DNA from: Gliomastix tumulicola
Lineage: Eukaryota; Ascomycota; Sordariomycetes; Hypocreales; Bionectriaceae
Assembly (NCBI GenBank): GCA_001599755.1
Contig: BCHX01000003.1
Coordinates: forward strand, 4,611,782 to 4,675,781
Length of the DNA stretch: 64,000 bases
Direction of reading: 5' to 3'
Shown piece by piece: positions 20,498-31,791 of the stretch. Within the stretch, counting starts at the first letter, position 1, and each line of letters opens with the position of its first letter. The notes beneath the pieces are model-generated. The model had not been told where the DNA came from and did no database searches. It saw nothing but the letters and a program-made list of their open reading frames with translations. Made by a program: the position numbers and the translations under genes.

Positions 20498-22270
20498 CCC
20501 CTGAAAGCTTACTCTTGCTCTTTCTTTGTGAAGCGTTGGGCAGCATGTAGATTTTTTCTTCCCGAGAAAGGGGGGACCGGGGACGGATGGGCTGTGTATA
20601 GGTAGCTTGATAATGGGCCATATATGGAATGACGGGACGTGATAACGAGGCAGGCTGGCAAGGCAGGCAGACTAGGATGTTAGGGATCTTGCTTCTTTTG
20701 CTCATGATTTGAATGGTATGATTTGGCTTGTTCGCTTGCTTGCTTGATGGCTCAGCATGAATATGAGTAATGATGTCTCGGTTTTTAAGCCTACGTAGTC
20801 GGACCGGACGTCGGCTCGGCTTCCCGTGGGCTGCATCTTGTTCGACGGGCGTCCATGTCTTCGAGTCAGCTTAGCGATAAGTCCTGTGGCGCTGAAACCT
20901 CGTTAAAAGCTGGTCGGGTTGACTTGATCTGGTACGGCTGCGCCGAGGGCTTCCGCTACTGAATTGTTTGCGGTCTGGTGCGAGCAACGCGTGGTAGAGG
21001 GCGAGTCGAGGTCTGCTATGCAGCGTCACTAGGCACTCAATATGCCTAGGAGCACTCAAGAAGCACATAAAACAAGCAGCAAGTCTCATAATTAAGGAAA
21101 TCGCCTTTATCTGGAATTTTTTACTGTTAAAATGAGGGTTTCTGAGCGTTTGCGGTGTTGTCGGCCGATGTAGTGTAGGGTAGCTACGGATGAATCTCGA
21201 CCACCACGGGCGCGTCCCTCCTGAGAAATCCACTGCGCACAACCATCATCACCCATCACTCCCCCGGACACATAATTTCGCGATAAGATGACGAATCACG
21301 CAAGGAGTAGTGCATTGCTCGCACTATGCTCTGTTATTCTCTACAATTCAGCTGCAGTCCCCTCCCGGGGCGTCTACGACTTGGGGAGCCTACCGAGGGC
21401 CAAGGACTCCTTGCCTCCACGATGAGACATCATGACTGCGCGCGCGTCGATACAGTGAATGGGAGTCAGTGCTACGGAAAGGAATTCCCCGATAGGATGC
21501 GTCTTATCCCGCCAAGCGAATACGATGTCTTTGTTTATCCTCTTCTACCTGCACAAACACTCGCTTCGTCCAGGCGGAGGCGCCGATCATCAGCCCTCAT
21601 CTTCACGTCTGATCAAGGCTACGAGAAGCCGCCTTCGAGGGGCGGATGGCCAGATCTAGACTCCCCTGGCTGTGTGACCACTCCTAGCCAAGATTCCCTC
21701 TCCTCGCTCAGCTGGGGGGCCCCCTTTTGTGCTACATGGCGCAATGGGCTGCACCAGGTTGCCCTTGGGAGAGTCCAGATGAGACGAGGCGGCGAGGGGG
21801 CGAGGCAAGATTGCGTGACACAAGACCTCACGGTGCCTTGGAGTGTGGGCATCTCCCATGCTACATCATGATACCTCGCACGCAGCCTCGTTTGGACGTG
21901 CAACACTCGAGTCTCGTCGCTGTGTGGCCCCTTCGAGCAGAGTAAAAAGATTTTGAGACATGCGTGACTGGGAGAGGGAGAAGATGAGGAAGGCGAAGCG
22001 AGGAGATATGAGAGGGGGAATAAATGCGGTGTCTTCTCCCTGTATCTCTGGAGACGAGTGTCTGCCTTTGCTACCTTCCGCCGTGAGAGGTTTTGCTGCA
22101 GCTTCTTGGTTGCCCCGTCTCTCGTTGGATTTTCTCGTTCTGCGACAGCAACTCCCCATTCCGCTCGCTTGGAAAAACTGACGATACATACATTGATACC
22201 CCATTAGTGTGCTTTTCGAATTTCAAAACTTCTACACGAGGCCCTGTCAAGCGACAAGGGAGAGCTGACA
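20498..22270. other. Intergenic, about 1.77 kb
   Basis: Includes the SMC4 3' flank and the promoter of the mucin-like gene. The region near the latter has a CT-rich stretch but no clear TATA box. Several overlapping frames (20871-21242, 21326-21871, 21866-22204) are low-quality. I see no gene, tRNA or mobile element. Confidence 0.4.
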
Positions 22271-25200
22271 ATGAGACAGCCTGGCGGCGGCGGCGGCGGC
22301 GGCGGCCTCGCTGCCCTGCTGCTCGTGCAGCTTGCCCGGGCCCAGATCACGACTACCTACGTCGCGGATCTGGTCTGCACCCGGGACGAGGTGTACAGCT
22401 CGCTGTCCAGGGAGGGCAGGGATTTCTGCGAGAGCGTGCTCGGCGACTCGTGCGAGAGTGTGAGCAAGCCGGGTTCGTACTCGAGTCTCGCGGACGAGGA
22501 GATCTCTTCATACGTGAGTCTCAACCCCAATCTGTCTTGCTACGTTCGCGAGGGAGGCTGATGATGGTGGTGGTGTGATAGTGCGAGTGCGTCCTTACGG
22601 AGTATCCTACGTCGACTCAGACGGGCTCGGCCGAGGTGAACGGGACGAGCGACTTGTTTCCTTCCGCGACTGGGTCTTCGCCTAGTGTGACTGCCCCTTG
22701 GAGCAATGGCACACTGTACTCGACTGTTTCCTCGACCGGGCTTCCTGTGTCTTCGACATCTACGATCGGTAGCGGCCAGACTTCATATACTCGATCCGAT
22801 GGCTACAATTCGACAACCGGGGCTGCGGCGAGTCCGAGTCAAAGCCTTTCGTCTGGCGAGGCGCCCACTGGCTGGAACTCGACGGCCTTGGCCTCGTCTA
22901 CCAGTCCTGGCGGTGCAGGCATGAATTCTACGATCACCGGTTCCGACATAACAGCATCAAGCTCAAATACTGCCGCTTCATCCGAGACTGGCACGGCCGC
23001 TACAGGGGCTGAAACTACATCGGGAACATTGGCTCTCAATGTGACTTCGACGAGATTCCCTAACGCTACGTCTGAGACGGGCTCGGTACTGCCATCTTCG
23101 ACGGGAGCGGCTGCGCTGACCAACTCGACTGCGTTCTCTAATCTGACGACCGCCACTAGCCCTCCCGCTGGCACCGCATCTGGCTTTCCCTCAGGGCCAG
23201 CGACAACGACGTCAGGCTTGTCCACCTCGCAGGGCACCGCTCCGTATTCGGGTACATCCAAGGCTCCATCAGACTCGGCCTCAGGATCATGGAACAGCAC
23301 TGCGTCTCCCGGAGCAACAACCCGCCCAAGCCTGTCTGGGACGGGTGGCGGCGGTGCGGCGTCCACGGGGAGTGGTAGTTCGTGGTCGGGAAGACCAACA
23401 TATAGTCGGTCGTCTTCATTCTTCAACGAGACTGGTGGAGGCTTCACAGTTCAACCAACCTCCGCGACCAATTCAACTCTGAGCTCCCCGACAACCACCT
23501 CCGTGCTTCCCTCCGGGCCATCAGGATCGATTCTCTCTTCCACCGGGAGTCAAGTTCCGTGGTCAGGGAACTCAACTTCGAGCGCGACTCGACTACCCCC
23601 GGGCTCCGTCACCATTCTCCCCATACCACCGTTTCCGACCGGCTCGGGAATCCCCGTGCCATCCATTCCGGGCTCTGGATTCTCGTTCACACGCACGGTC
23701 GATACGAGTTCAGGGCCCTGGAACAGCACGGACGGAGTGGGGGGCGGCTTCACTTGGACTGGCGAGAGCAACTCGACCACACTCCCGCTTCCTTCAGGCT
23801 CCGCGGCTTCGACGACTGATTTCTCGGCTTCCACTACAACCGACGGTGGCACGTGGACTGGGCCTTGGAACTCGACTCTGACTTCCACTCCCGGGGGAGC
23901 CTCCCAGGGACCCGGCATCACCTCGACAGGCTCTCCCACGGGGTCTTCTGCTAACAGCACGGGGGCGGCTGCAACTCGATCTTCCACACGAACGCAGATC
24001 TCACTCACGCTGCCGACCTTGACACAGAGACCTACAAGTGTTTCTTCTGGTGCTAGCGACAGTGTCAACTCCTCGTTCACGGGTTGGAATTCTTCGCTCT
24101 CGACGCCCTCGGGAATTGGCTCTGGTGCATCGGACACGGGTTCTGCTACTTCACGCCCGATCACACTCACTGGCGAGAGCTCAAGAAGCTCGACAGGCCC
24201 CTTACCACCGACTGGAACGGGCGGGCCCTGGACAACTCCGAACCAGACTTCGATCATCGGAACATATACTTCTAGTGCTACGAGAAGCCCAACTACTGTG
24301 ACGAGTGGCAGTACAGGCAACCCGATGAGCTCCGAGGGAACGATCTTCAGTACCACGAACGCGACTTCCACTCCCGGCACGAACGCCTCAGAGACTAGCA
24401 CCAACATCTTCACACGCACGGACGGAAGCACGAGTATCCCGGTTGGCACAGAATCTCCCTGGACCCTGACAACGCCTGCCAACGAGACGTTCACCGGGGG
24501 CACGTACAGTACCTCGCAAAGCTCGAACGTCCTCACCCGCACCGACGGAAGTACTAGCGTTCCCATCGGCACGGAGGCTCCCTGGACGCTGTCGTCGGGG
24601 ACTGGAAATGGGTCCTTTACCTGGGGTACATACAGCTCAACGCCCAGTACGAACATCTTCACACGAACGGATGGGAGTACCAGTGTCCCTATTGGCACGG
24701 AGGCTCCTTGGACGCTGTCGAGGACGGACACCGCGAACAGCTCGTTCACCTGGGGGACCTACAGCTCAACGGCTAGTGCGGATTTAATCACTTCTGCTAC
24801 AGGAGGAAGCACGAGCAACCCCATCGGATCCGAGTCGCCATGGACACTCTCGAGCACAGGTAATGGGACCTTCACATTTGGAACATACACCTCCAGGCCC
24901 TCGTCGTCACCGTCTACTTCTGGGATTGGGAGTGTGCAGCTCACATCCCCGGCGGCGAGCTCGACATCATCTGGTATACCATCTGATACATCAACGGGTA
25001 CATCGCCTAGTACATCAGCGGCCACAACAACAACACCAGGAACTACGTCAACGGACACATCATCAACTGATGCAACAGAAACTGGTCCCTATAGCTTCGG
25101 CAACTCGAGTGCCCCGACCCGAAGCTACATCAGCGCAACTCCTACATGGTCTGGCACTAACACGACAACGCCCACTCCCATACCTACGCCAATCCCGGCC

Positions 25201-26670
25201 GAGAACTTCACGGATGTAGCACGCGCTGGTGCTCTCAGGCAGGATCATTGCTACCAGCTTCCCCGGACTCAGCTGGCTGATTTCTCGCCTCCTCATCGGA
25301 ACCGCGCCCTGCTTCGGAACAGCAAGGTTCTCGAGGCGAATGGCACAGTGCCTGTGCCGTACATTGAGAGCATCGACTTTGAGGATGACGGGGTGCTGCC
25401 GCTGTTCATGACGGTGCGGGATGGCGAGGATGATACGTACTACATCGACATCTCGAATCACAGCCGGCTCGCTATTGTGGACAGCGTCGGCAACTCCATG
25501 GTCCTGGATAACAGCGGCGTGTACTTTGCGACAAATAGCTGCCGCTTCGACGTCAACGTCACCATCGCCAACTTGTTCTCGCAAGTAGCCAATCTCTCCG
25601 AGACGGACTGTTCCTTTGGAGATGGCCAGCGACCACCAGATACCTTCAGGATGCAGAAGGCCGACGATATTCAGTTCGACCAGACGCTGTATCTCCGCGA
25701 CCAGTGCGGCACTCCCGTCACTAGGGCGATCAGGGAGTATCCCGAGCTGAAGGTGGGAGATACACGATGCCAGGATACAGATGTCGACGAAGCAGCCGGC
25801 CGCTGGGACTTTGACTGCACATTCCCTGGTGTTCTCTCTGGTGTGCTCCAGTGCCAGAAGTCCGTCGGTGACAATATCGTTGACTTCCTCACGAAGGATC
25901 CCTTTGGAGGTGCCTGTCCCGATCTGCCCAGCATGATGTCCGTCCTCGCCAACACATCAAGTGACATCATCAGCCAGGACTCCATCCAGACGGAACTTGA
26001 GAACCAAGACGGCAACGAGGAGGATATGTTCCTGGCCGAAAGCGTCGTGCTGCAGTACCAACAACTCTGGGACTCACTACAGGGCTTCTTCATCTCCAAC
26101 GCGACAGCCAACGGCACAGACGACAGCCCCTGGGAGATCTACTTCGCCGCGTACAACTCTCGCCGCAGCCTCATCAACGACATCTGCGAGGACCTGCACG
26201 CGGGCGAGATCCCCCTCAACCTGAGCCTCCGCGCGGGAGCATCCTTTTTCCCCTCCATCGCCACCCTCAACTGGGCGCCCTCGGCCCCGCGTCGCCAGTA
26301 CAACATCACGGTTCAGGATCCCACGGCCACGGCCTGCTGTCCCGGCGGGGGCAGCGTCGCCGAGACGGACGACAGCGAGACGTGCTCGTATCCACCTGAG
26401 GCCTTCGTCCGCGACACGAACTGCATCTGTGGACGGGCGGCGAGCGGCGGCAGTGGGCTGGCGTTCGAGGCGGCCGAGTGTGAGAACTATGAGGGGACGT
26501 GTGAGGTCGACGAGGACTGTGAGGGGGAGTTTGTCTGCTTGACGGGGACGTGCTGTGGTGATGGAGGAGGAGGAGGAGGAGGAGGGGTGTGTGTTGATCC
26601 GTATGCTTGTTCGCAGAATGGGACGGAGCTGGTTACGTTTGGGGAGAGGCCCATCCTGATTAGCTGGTAG
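22271..26670 (+). CDS. Large secreted mucin-like Ser/Thr-rich protein with Cys-rich C-terminus, 1443 aa
   Basis: Two exons: 22271-22513 and 22582-26670, separated by a 68-bp intron (GTGAGT...TGATAG). N-terminal MRQPG, a run of glycines and LAALLLVQLARAQ form a signal peptide. Next comes a short Cys domain (CTRDEVYSS...DFCESVLGDSCESV...CECVL). Residues of about 95-940 are Ser/Thr/Gly/Pro-rich with dozens of N-x-S/T sequons, so heavily O- and N-glycosylated. Within this lies a four-unit tandem repeat of about 42 residues (24400-24903). The C-terminal 450 residues look folded and hold about 25 Cys, ending CEVDEDCEGEFVC, CCGDGG and a glycine run. No GPI-addition tail is seen, so it is likely released or wall-bound. 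No enzyme motif found; role in surface or adhesion is inference. The open frame is continuous and unlikely to be spurious. Confidence 0.87.
24400..24903 (+). repeat. Four tandem repeats of about 42 codons within the mucin-like gene
   Basis: Units start near 24400, 24523, 24649 and 24778. The core TRTDGSTSVPIGTEAPWTLS recurs, followed by an N-glycosylation sequon, then FTWGTYSS. Units 2 and 3 are closest to each other; unit 4 has drifted (GGSTSNPIGSESPWTLSS). This is an internal protein repeat, not a satellite. Confidence 0.85.
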
Positions 26671-27446
26671 TTAGGAGAGGAGCCAGGACGAGGAGAGGAG
26701 GGGAGGCGAAGGAGGGGAGGGGAGGGGAGGGGGTATGACTTAATGACTGGATGGCAATGTTTTGTTCGGGGTTTGTTGACAAGGAGAGCTTGGATGCCAG
26801 CTAGTTTATGGCCGAAGCAGGCCAAGATTGCAATGTGATGCTTGGCTTACGTCTGCTGATAACGTGAAGGGTCTAGCGGTCGCTGGACCTGTAGTAATAA
26901 GTGGCGAGACCATCACGACCCTTTCATATCACCAGCGCCCTCCAGCTTCATACAACCAAGAACCCGCTGATATTTAACAACCAACCCAAAGCCCTACAAC
27001 AATGTGATCAGATGACATGTTTGACTACCTTTAGCATTCACGATACGGGCTCGAACTCTCAACACCGCGGATTGATCGTCTGCTGTGAAGCGGAGCGCTA
27101 ACTGCGCCGCCTGTTGAACAGCTTACAGGCCACACTGGGGTACGACAGGCGGTCCCCAAGCACTAGACAAGTCCGGGTTTAGGGCTGAGGCCGCTGTAAC
27201 CCTCCGGCGGGTTAGTGCCCCAAAAACTGCCAGCTCCGAAGGTAGCAATTTTGGTGGCGACTGACCGGCCTCAGAGTTCATATTCCAACGTCAGCACTTG
27301 GTATTCGTCAATCGCCACCGCTTATGATCGCCTGCAATGGATGCCGTTTTCACTTCATTTCTGGGTCGTCTCCCAGGTATATTTATTGTGCCTTGGAATT
27401 GGCTCGTTTCTTCGATCATGATTGACTGCACAGGTCAGTTTTCACA
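26671..27446. other. Intergenic between the mucin-like gene and the BBE gene
   Basis: Starts with a purine tract (26673-26733) whose end is a run of G4 blocks. Around 27050-27115 there is a tRNA-like but degenerate sequence on the minus strand. A block GGGTTAGTGCCCC lies at about 27209-27221. No protein gene is supported, although an ATG at 27337 followed by MDAVFTSFLGRLP and a GTATAT site could mark an unused or 5'-UTR exon. Confidence 0.4.
26711..26733 (+). other. G-rich tract with four G4 blocks (possible quadruplex)
   Basis: Four runs of four or more G separated by single A, about 45 bp after the stop of the mucin-like gene. Such sequence can form a G-quadruplex in RNA of the 3' UTR. Observation of the bases is direct; any function is conjecture. 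Confidence 0.6.
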
Positions 27447-28964
27447 ATGGGTTCGCACCAGAAATTCGATACACTGCGGGAGCGTCTCACCCAGGGTCGG
27501 GTGCTTCTTCCTGGCGAGGACGGATACGAGGATAGTCTGAAGCGATGGAGTGCGACCTGCATCAAGCCCGCCGTTCGTGCCCCCTGTTCTATAGTCTTGA
27601 TGGTCTACTGACACAACGTATCTTAGGCCGCTGTCATCCAGCCCCGAACTACTGAGGAGGCGGCAACTGCTGTCAAGTTTCTGTCCGGCCAGGGCATCGC
27701 CTTCAATGTGAAGGGCGGCGGCCACGGCACTGCACCCCTCTCCTGTGCGCCGACGCCCGAGGGCGCAGTGCTCGATCTGGGCCTCCTGCGAGACGTCTCG
27801 ATTGACGTTGTGAATAAGACCGTCACCTACGGAGGCGGCTGCAACTGGGCCGACGTCGACGACGCCCTGTGGCCTCACGGTCTCGCTACGGTCGGCGGGA
27901 CAATATCGCACACTGGCGTGGGCGGGCTCGTCCTCCACGGCGGCTTCGGTTTCCTCTCAGGTCTGCATGGCCTGGCCGTCGACTGCCTCGTCTCGGTCGA
28001 GATGGTGCTCGCAAACGGAGAGGCGGTCACAGCCTCGGAGACGGAGAACCAGGATCTCTTCTGGGCGGTCCGAGGAGCGGGAAGCAGCTTCGGCGTCGTG
28101 ACGAGCTTCACGAGCAAGGTGTTCCCCCAGGGCGAGATCTGGGTAGGCCTGATCTTCTACACGCTGGATAAGCTGCCCAAGCTGGTCGACTTCCTTAACT
28201 TCTGGGCGGCAAACAACGACGGCCGCCAAGTCGCAAATATGGCCTTCACGCACGCACCGCCATCGCCACCGAACCCGGATCCCGCTGCTGCTGCTGCTCA
28301 TCGTCCTCCCCTCGTCGGCATGCACATCGTGCACCTGGGCTCCAACCCGGCGGAAGACGGACCTGCCTTCTTCGCACCCCTTCTCGAGATGGACGCTCTC
28401 GTGAAGCAGGTCGGCATGCAGCCCTACCCGCAGGTGAACAAGGGCGGCGACACGGCGCTCTTCCCGCCGGGACGTCGCTATCTCTTCGGCGGTGCCAACT
28501 TCACGCTGCCGGTGCCTCTCAGCACCGTAGAGACCATCTCTGACCGTTTCTTCGCCTTCTCCCGCGAGCATCCGGGTGCCGACACCGAGGGCAGCTTCCT
28601 CCTGTTCGAGGGCTTCTCGAACGCTCAATATCGCGAGGTGCCTGCTCACGCGACGGCCTTCAACAGCCGTGGTGATTACTATAATATCGGCTTTGCCTGG
28701 ACGTGGGACGACCCGGCGCTCGACGCGGAAGTGCGCAGCTACAACAGCGTCTTCCAGAAGGAGGCCCGCGGGCTCGGATACAACGACGGCGAGCTCAAGG
28801 ACGGCGTCGGGATCTACCTCAACTACATGAACTCGGGCACCTTCACAGCCAAGGACGCCTTCGGAGGAAACGGGCCCCGTCTCGTCGAGCTCAAGAAGAA
28901 GTACGATCCGGACAATCTCTTCGACAAGCTGTGGAAGTTGCTCCCACGCAAGGAAGAGCAATGA
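27447..28964 (+). CDS. FAD-dependent BBE-family oxidase, 487 aa
   Basis: Two exons: 27447-27572 and 27627-28964. The 54-bp intron (GTTCGT, CTACTGAC, CTTAG) has a weak donor, but joining gives SATCIKPA + AAVIQPRTTEEAATAV, the expected family text. The FAD-binding PCMH domain includes FNVKGGGHGTAPL, whose His is the usual covalent flavin site. The position of the second attachment Cys found in bicovalent members reads GTISHTGVGGLVLHGGFGFL, without Cys, so a single His link as in 6-hydroxynicotine oxidase is likely. The C-terminal BBE motif is NYMNSGTFTAKDAFGGNGPR, then LVELKKKYDPDNLF. No signal peptide, so intracellular. Substrate unknown; such enzymes oxidise alcohols, amines or sugars with oxygen. 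Confidence 0.92.
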
Positions 28965-29468
28965 ATGGGGCAGCGTGACGGGACGTCCTCTACGGCGAAA
29001 CAAAAGCAAGCACAGCCGGCCGAAATTGACTCATATCTTTGTCTGGTTAATAATCATGAATCTCGCAATCCATATTGATAAGCAGGCCGAGCACACGGCT
29101 CCGCCTTACCGCTGGCTAAGAAGAAAAAAGGCCCATTGATCCCGCGACTCCGCTATGGACAAGATATTGCGCCATGTCCGAGACTCCAGATTGGGAAGCA
29201 GGGGGCATGACTCCTTGGAAAGCGCCGCCCCGGCGGCTGACGTGCATGGCCGAATACCGAAGAAGGGAACATCAGCATGTGCGTGACCGTATTTGAAATC
29301 CAGATGAGATAGCGATTTGTGTATATAAGGATTGTGGCTTGCGGTCTTGCGTCATATTTGTAGAAGAAAGGCCTTGCTCGTGTACATACATAAAATCTCG
29401 CGATAACCTCACTATTTTGTCTCGTTTCCCTCTCCAGCTTTCCAAATCTCACCAGCGGTATATTCAAA
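28965..29468 (+). promoter_or_regulatory. Upstream region of the SRR1-like gene, TATA box at 29321
   Basis: GTATATAAGG at 29321-29330 lies about 140 bp before the ATG at 29469 and is a good TATA box. The rest is the 3' flank of the BBE gene and featureless spacer. Confidence 0.5.
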
Positions 29469-30290
29469 ATGGATGTGTTAACGCCGCTACACGACGCTGC
29501 CGCCTTCAGGAGGAACCCCCGAAGAACCCTGCATCCATCTAGCAATACAAGAACGAAGGGGCCCTCCAAGCAGCTGCAGAGGCTCTTCACCCTCTACCAC
29601 GAAGCGACAAACGAGTTCCTCCAGTCTCAGCTATCCGAACGCCTCCAGACGATGCTCCACGCCAAAACGCGCCCACGGGTATCCAAGGCCGTATCATTAG
29701 GCCTAGGGAGCCTGGTCGAGGTGTCGAAAGACCAACCGCGCAGGATAAAACAGCTCGTCATATTCATGGCCATTGCAGCAAGCATCCAAACGTCGTCGAA
29801 ATTCCCGTTATACGCGCAAGACCCGACGTTCACCAAGACGGACGAGGAGTTCCTGGGTCTGCTCGGCATCCAGGTCCTCAGAACGCCGTCGGCATCACAT
29901 CTCGGCGAGGCAGGCGACCTCATCGACGCCGAGACGCTCGTGTACTGCCCCTTTCTGACGATAGCCGCATATACGCAGCTTCTGGGCCCGGCGGCTTCGA
30001 GATCGGAGGAGGCGGTCGCGCCGGTCGTGATAGGGGACGACTTCAACGCGCTGAAGCTCAAGTGGGAGAAGCGGACGGCGGAGCACAGGGATGTCGAGGT
30101 CCTGATGAAGGAGATTAGGCGGCTGGGCTATCAGAGGCGCGTTGTCAGCGGCGACGGGTTCTGGAAGGAGACGGATCACCCGTTTCCTATGGCGCTGTAC
30201 TGGAGGCAGTCTGAGCAGCCTGCGAAGGTCGAAGGAAGGGGAGAGATACCCGAAAGATCATCGAAAGGACCTATTAAAGGCAAATTATAG
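29469..30290 (+). CDS. SRR1-like domain protein, 273 aa
   Basis: Intronless. The central part resembles the SRR1-like domain named after an Arabidopsis clock/light protein: SKAVSLGLGSLVEVSKDQPR, then RRIKQLVIFMAIAASI, FPLYAQDPTFTKTDEEFLGL, LGIQVL and CPFLTIAAYTQLLG. In fungi these proteins have no established biochemical role; the fold suggests a Rossmann-like domain (inference). The N-terminus (residues 1-40) is basic and probably flexible, and the C-terminus is also charged and variable. No signal peptide or membrane segment. I favour this over chance because the domain text spans most of the frame and a TATA box precedes it. Confidence 0.8.
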   Translation: MDVLTPLHDAAAFRRNPRRTLHPSSNTRTKGPSKQLQRLFTLYHEATNEFLQSQLSERLQTMLHAKTRPRVSKAVSLGLGSLVEVSKDQPRRIKQLVIFMAIAASIQTSSKFPLYAQDPTFTKTDEEFLGLLGIQVLRTPSASHLGEAGDLIDAETLVYCPFLTIAAYTQLLGPAASRSEEAVAPVVIGDDFNALKLKWEKRTAEHRDVEVLMKEIRRLGYQRRVVSGDGFWKETDHPFPMALYWRQSEQPAKVEGRGEIPERSSKGPIKGKL

Positions 30291-30954
30291 ACGGCGTAAT
30301 GATAATGTTAATAATCATAGAGCATTCAAACTTGCCAATGTTTTCTTGAACATGTTTCCCCTGCGGGCGCCTGAGGCCATATCGAGCAGATCCGCACTTC
30401 GGGTAAAGAAATAAACCCGATATTGAGAATAAGAAGAGCATGTTTCATTGGACAGGAGACTTCAAGCCAGGGAATAGTGTTGAGATTAGGAGGTGGCTTG
30501 CAGTGGCATCACCAAGGTGAACGGGCTCGCGCGAAGGTGACTGTGATTGCCAAAGTAACAAGCCAGTGTTTGATGCCTCAGGAATGCAACAAAATCCAAA
30601 TTAGATGATGAAAAGGAGGCATCTGATGAGCATGATGCGATGTAATGGAAGAGGTGGTTGATTTAGAGACCCTTTGGGTCACTGATGAAGGAATATGGCT
30701 GTCACTGGTAGTGCGCCAGGCCCTGCGATGCAGAAGTGCAAGAAATCGGACGGCAAGAAATATTAGTGCATCAGTCACTAAAATTCCCACTACATAAAGG
30801 CACAGGGCGCTCTCCAGCATCAAACCCACGCCCAGTGTCAACATCGACTCCTTCACCAGACCTACCACTGCGCGAATATCAAAGCCGCACACATCGATAG
30901 TCAGAGTCACCAAGACAACCCCATATCAGTCGTATTTGCAGCTAGTGTATCACC
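30291..30954. other. Intergenic, about 660 bp
   Basis: Spacer with a small minus-strand frame (30578-30913) containing hydrophobic stretches but with no family match and overlapping the promoter of the next gene. CATAAAG at about 30795 could be a weak TATA element for the 30955 gene. Confidence 0.35.
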
Positions 30955-31329
30955 ATGAGCGGAAAGCTTGCTGCGGCACCGTGCCTCGCCATCACCTGTC
31001 AGGCCGTCAACGGCAAGGTGGGCGAGCTGCTCGCCCCAGAGCTGTCTGCCTACATGGCCAACATCGTCAGGGGAGTCAGGTACGAGGGCATGGTCTACCT
31101 GCAGACCTCGGACGGCAAGTACTGTAGCGAGCATCTGAGCGGCAATCCTGGCACCATGGGATTCAACTACACTGACAATGGGGTCGAGTTCAACTGGAGA
31201 AGCCTGAACATCAAGGAGCCTGGCGCGTACCGGCTGCAGATCGGGATCGTGGCCATAGATATCGGTAATGCCCAGACGAAGAGGGTCGCTGCTACGATGT
31301 CGGATGCTATTCAGATCTCAAAAAGCTGA
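30955..31329 (+). CDS. Small protein, 124 aa, faint velvet-domain resemblance
   Basis: Intronless, with a good start context (TATCACCATG). The sequence is compact and looks folded: YEGMVYLQTSDGKYC, then VEFNWRSLNIKEPGAYRLQI and TKRVAATMSDAIQI. The pattern of an aromatic strand followed by L-x-I-x-E-P-G-x-Y-R-L, a short loop, then a strand ending near DAIQI recalls the C-terminal half of velvet proteins (fungal NF-kB-like regulators), where a loop reads roughly SVREPGxYRLRF. The N-terminal half of a velvet domain is not evident, so this is either a shortened relative or chance. No signal peptide is visible. Confidence 0.65.
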   Translation: MSGKLAAAPCLAITCQAVNGKVGELLAPELSAYMANIVRGVRYEGMVYLQTSDGKYCSEHLSGNPGTMGFNYTDNGVEFNWRSLNIKEPGAYRLQIGIVAIDIGNAQTKRVAATMSDAIQISKS

Positions 31330-31791
31330 ATAGAATGGAAGATTCTAGCACGGGAGGGATGAACGGGCCATGGAGAAGATGAATGGGTTTAATCTAGATG
31401 CAAACGCGGGGTGCACGTAGAATGGTCACTCTTTTTTTCCAAACAAATGCCTGTTTTCATAAACGCTAAATCAAATCTCATTCCTGATTGGTCTGCAGCC
31501 GCTGAAGAATGCCCTGAAAATTGCGAGTGTTGCGGGAGTGTTGCAGCGGGAGAGGCGGTGGTCACGTGGCCTGGCCTTGGGCAGCCCTCCTCAACGCGTC
31601 TCTCTCACATTTCCCACAGTAGCTTCTCGCATCGCCCACTTTCTCACTTCTCTCCTCATCACCACACATCACAAGAAGCCCAGTTGCTGCGCTTCACACA
31701 CTTTCTTCGCTCTCGCAAGCACTTTACTTCTCATCAACACTCTCTCCAACTACCCTTCACTCTTCAAGCTTCATCACTTTCATCGTTGCCC
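31330..31791. promoter_or_regulatory. Upstream region of the 31792 gene
   Basis: A pyrimidine-rich CT/CA stretch (31590-31790) precedes the ATG, typical of fungal 5' UTRs. No TATA box seen. A frame runs in from 31411 but reads as Ser/His-rich UTR. Confidence 0.45.

Noticed and set aside
23550..24749. 399-codon minus-strand Val-rich frame
   Set aside because: Reverse image of the Ser/Thr repeat part of the mucin-like gene.
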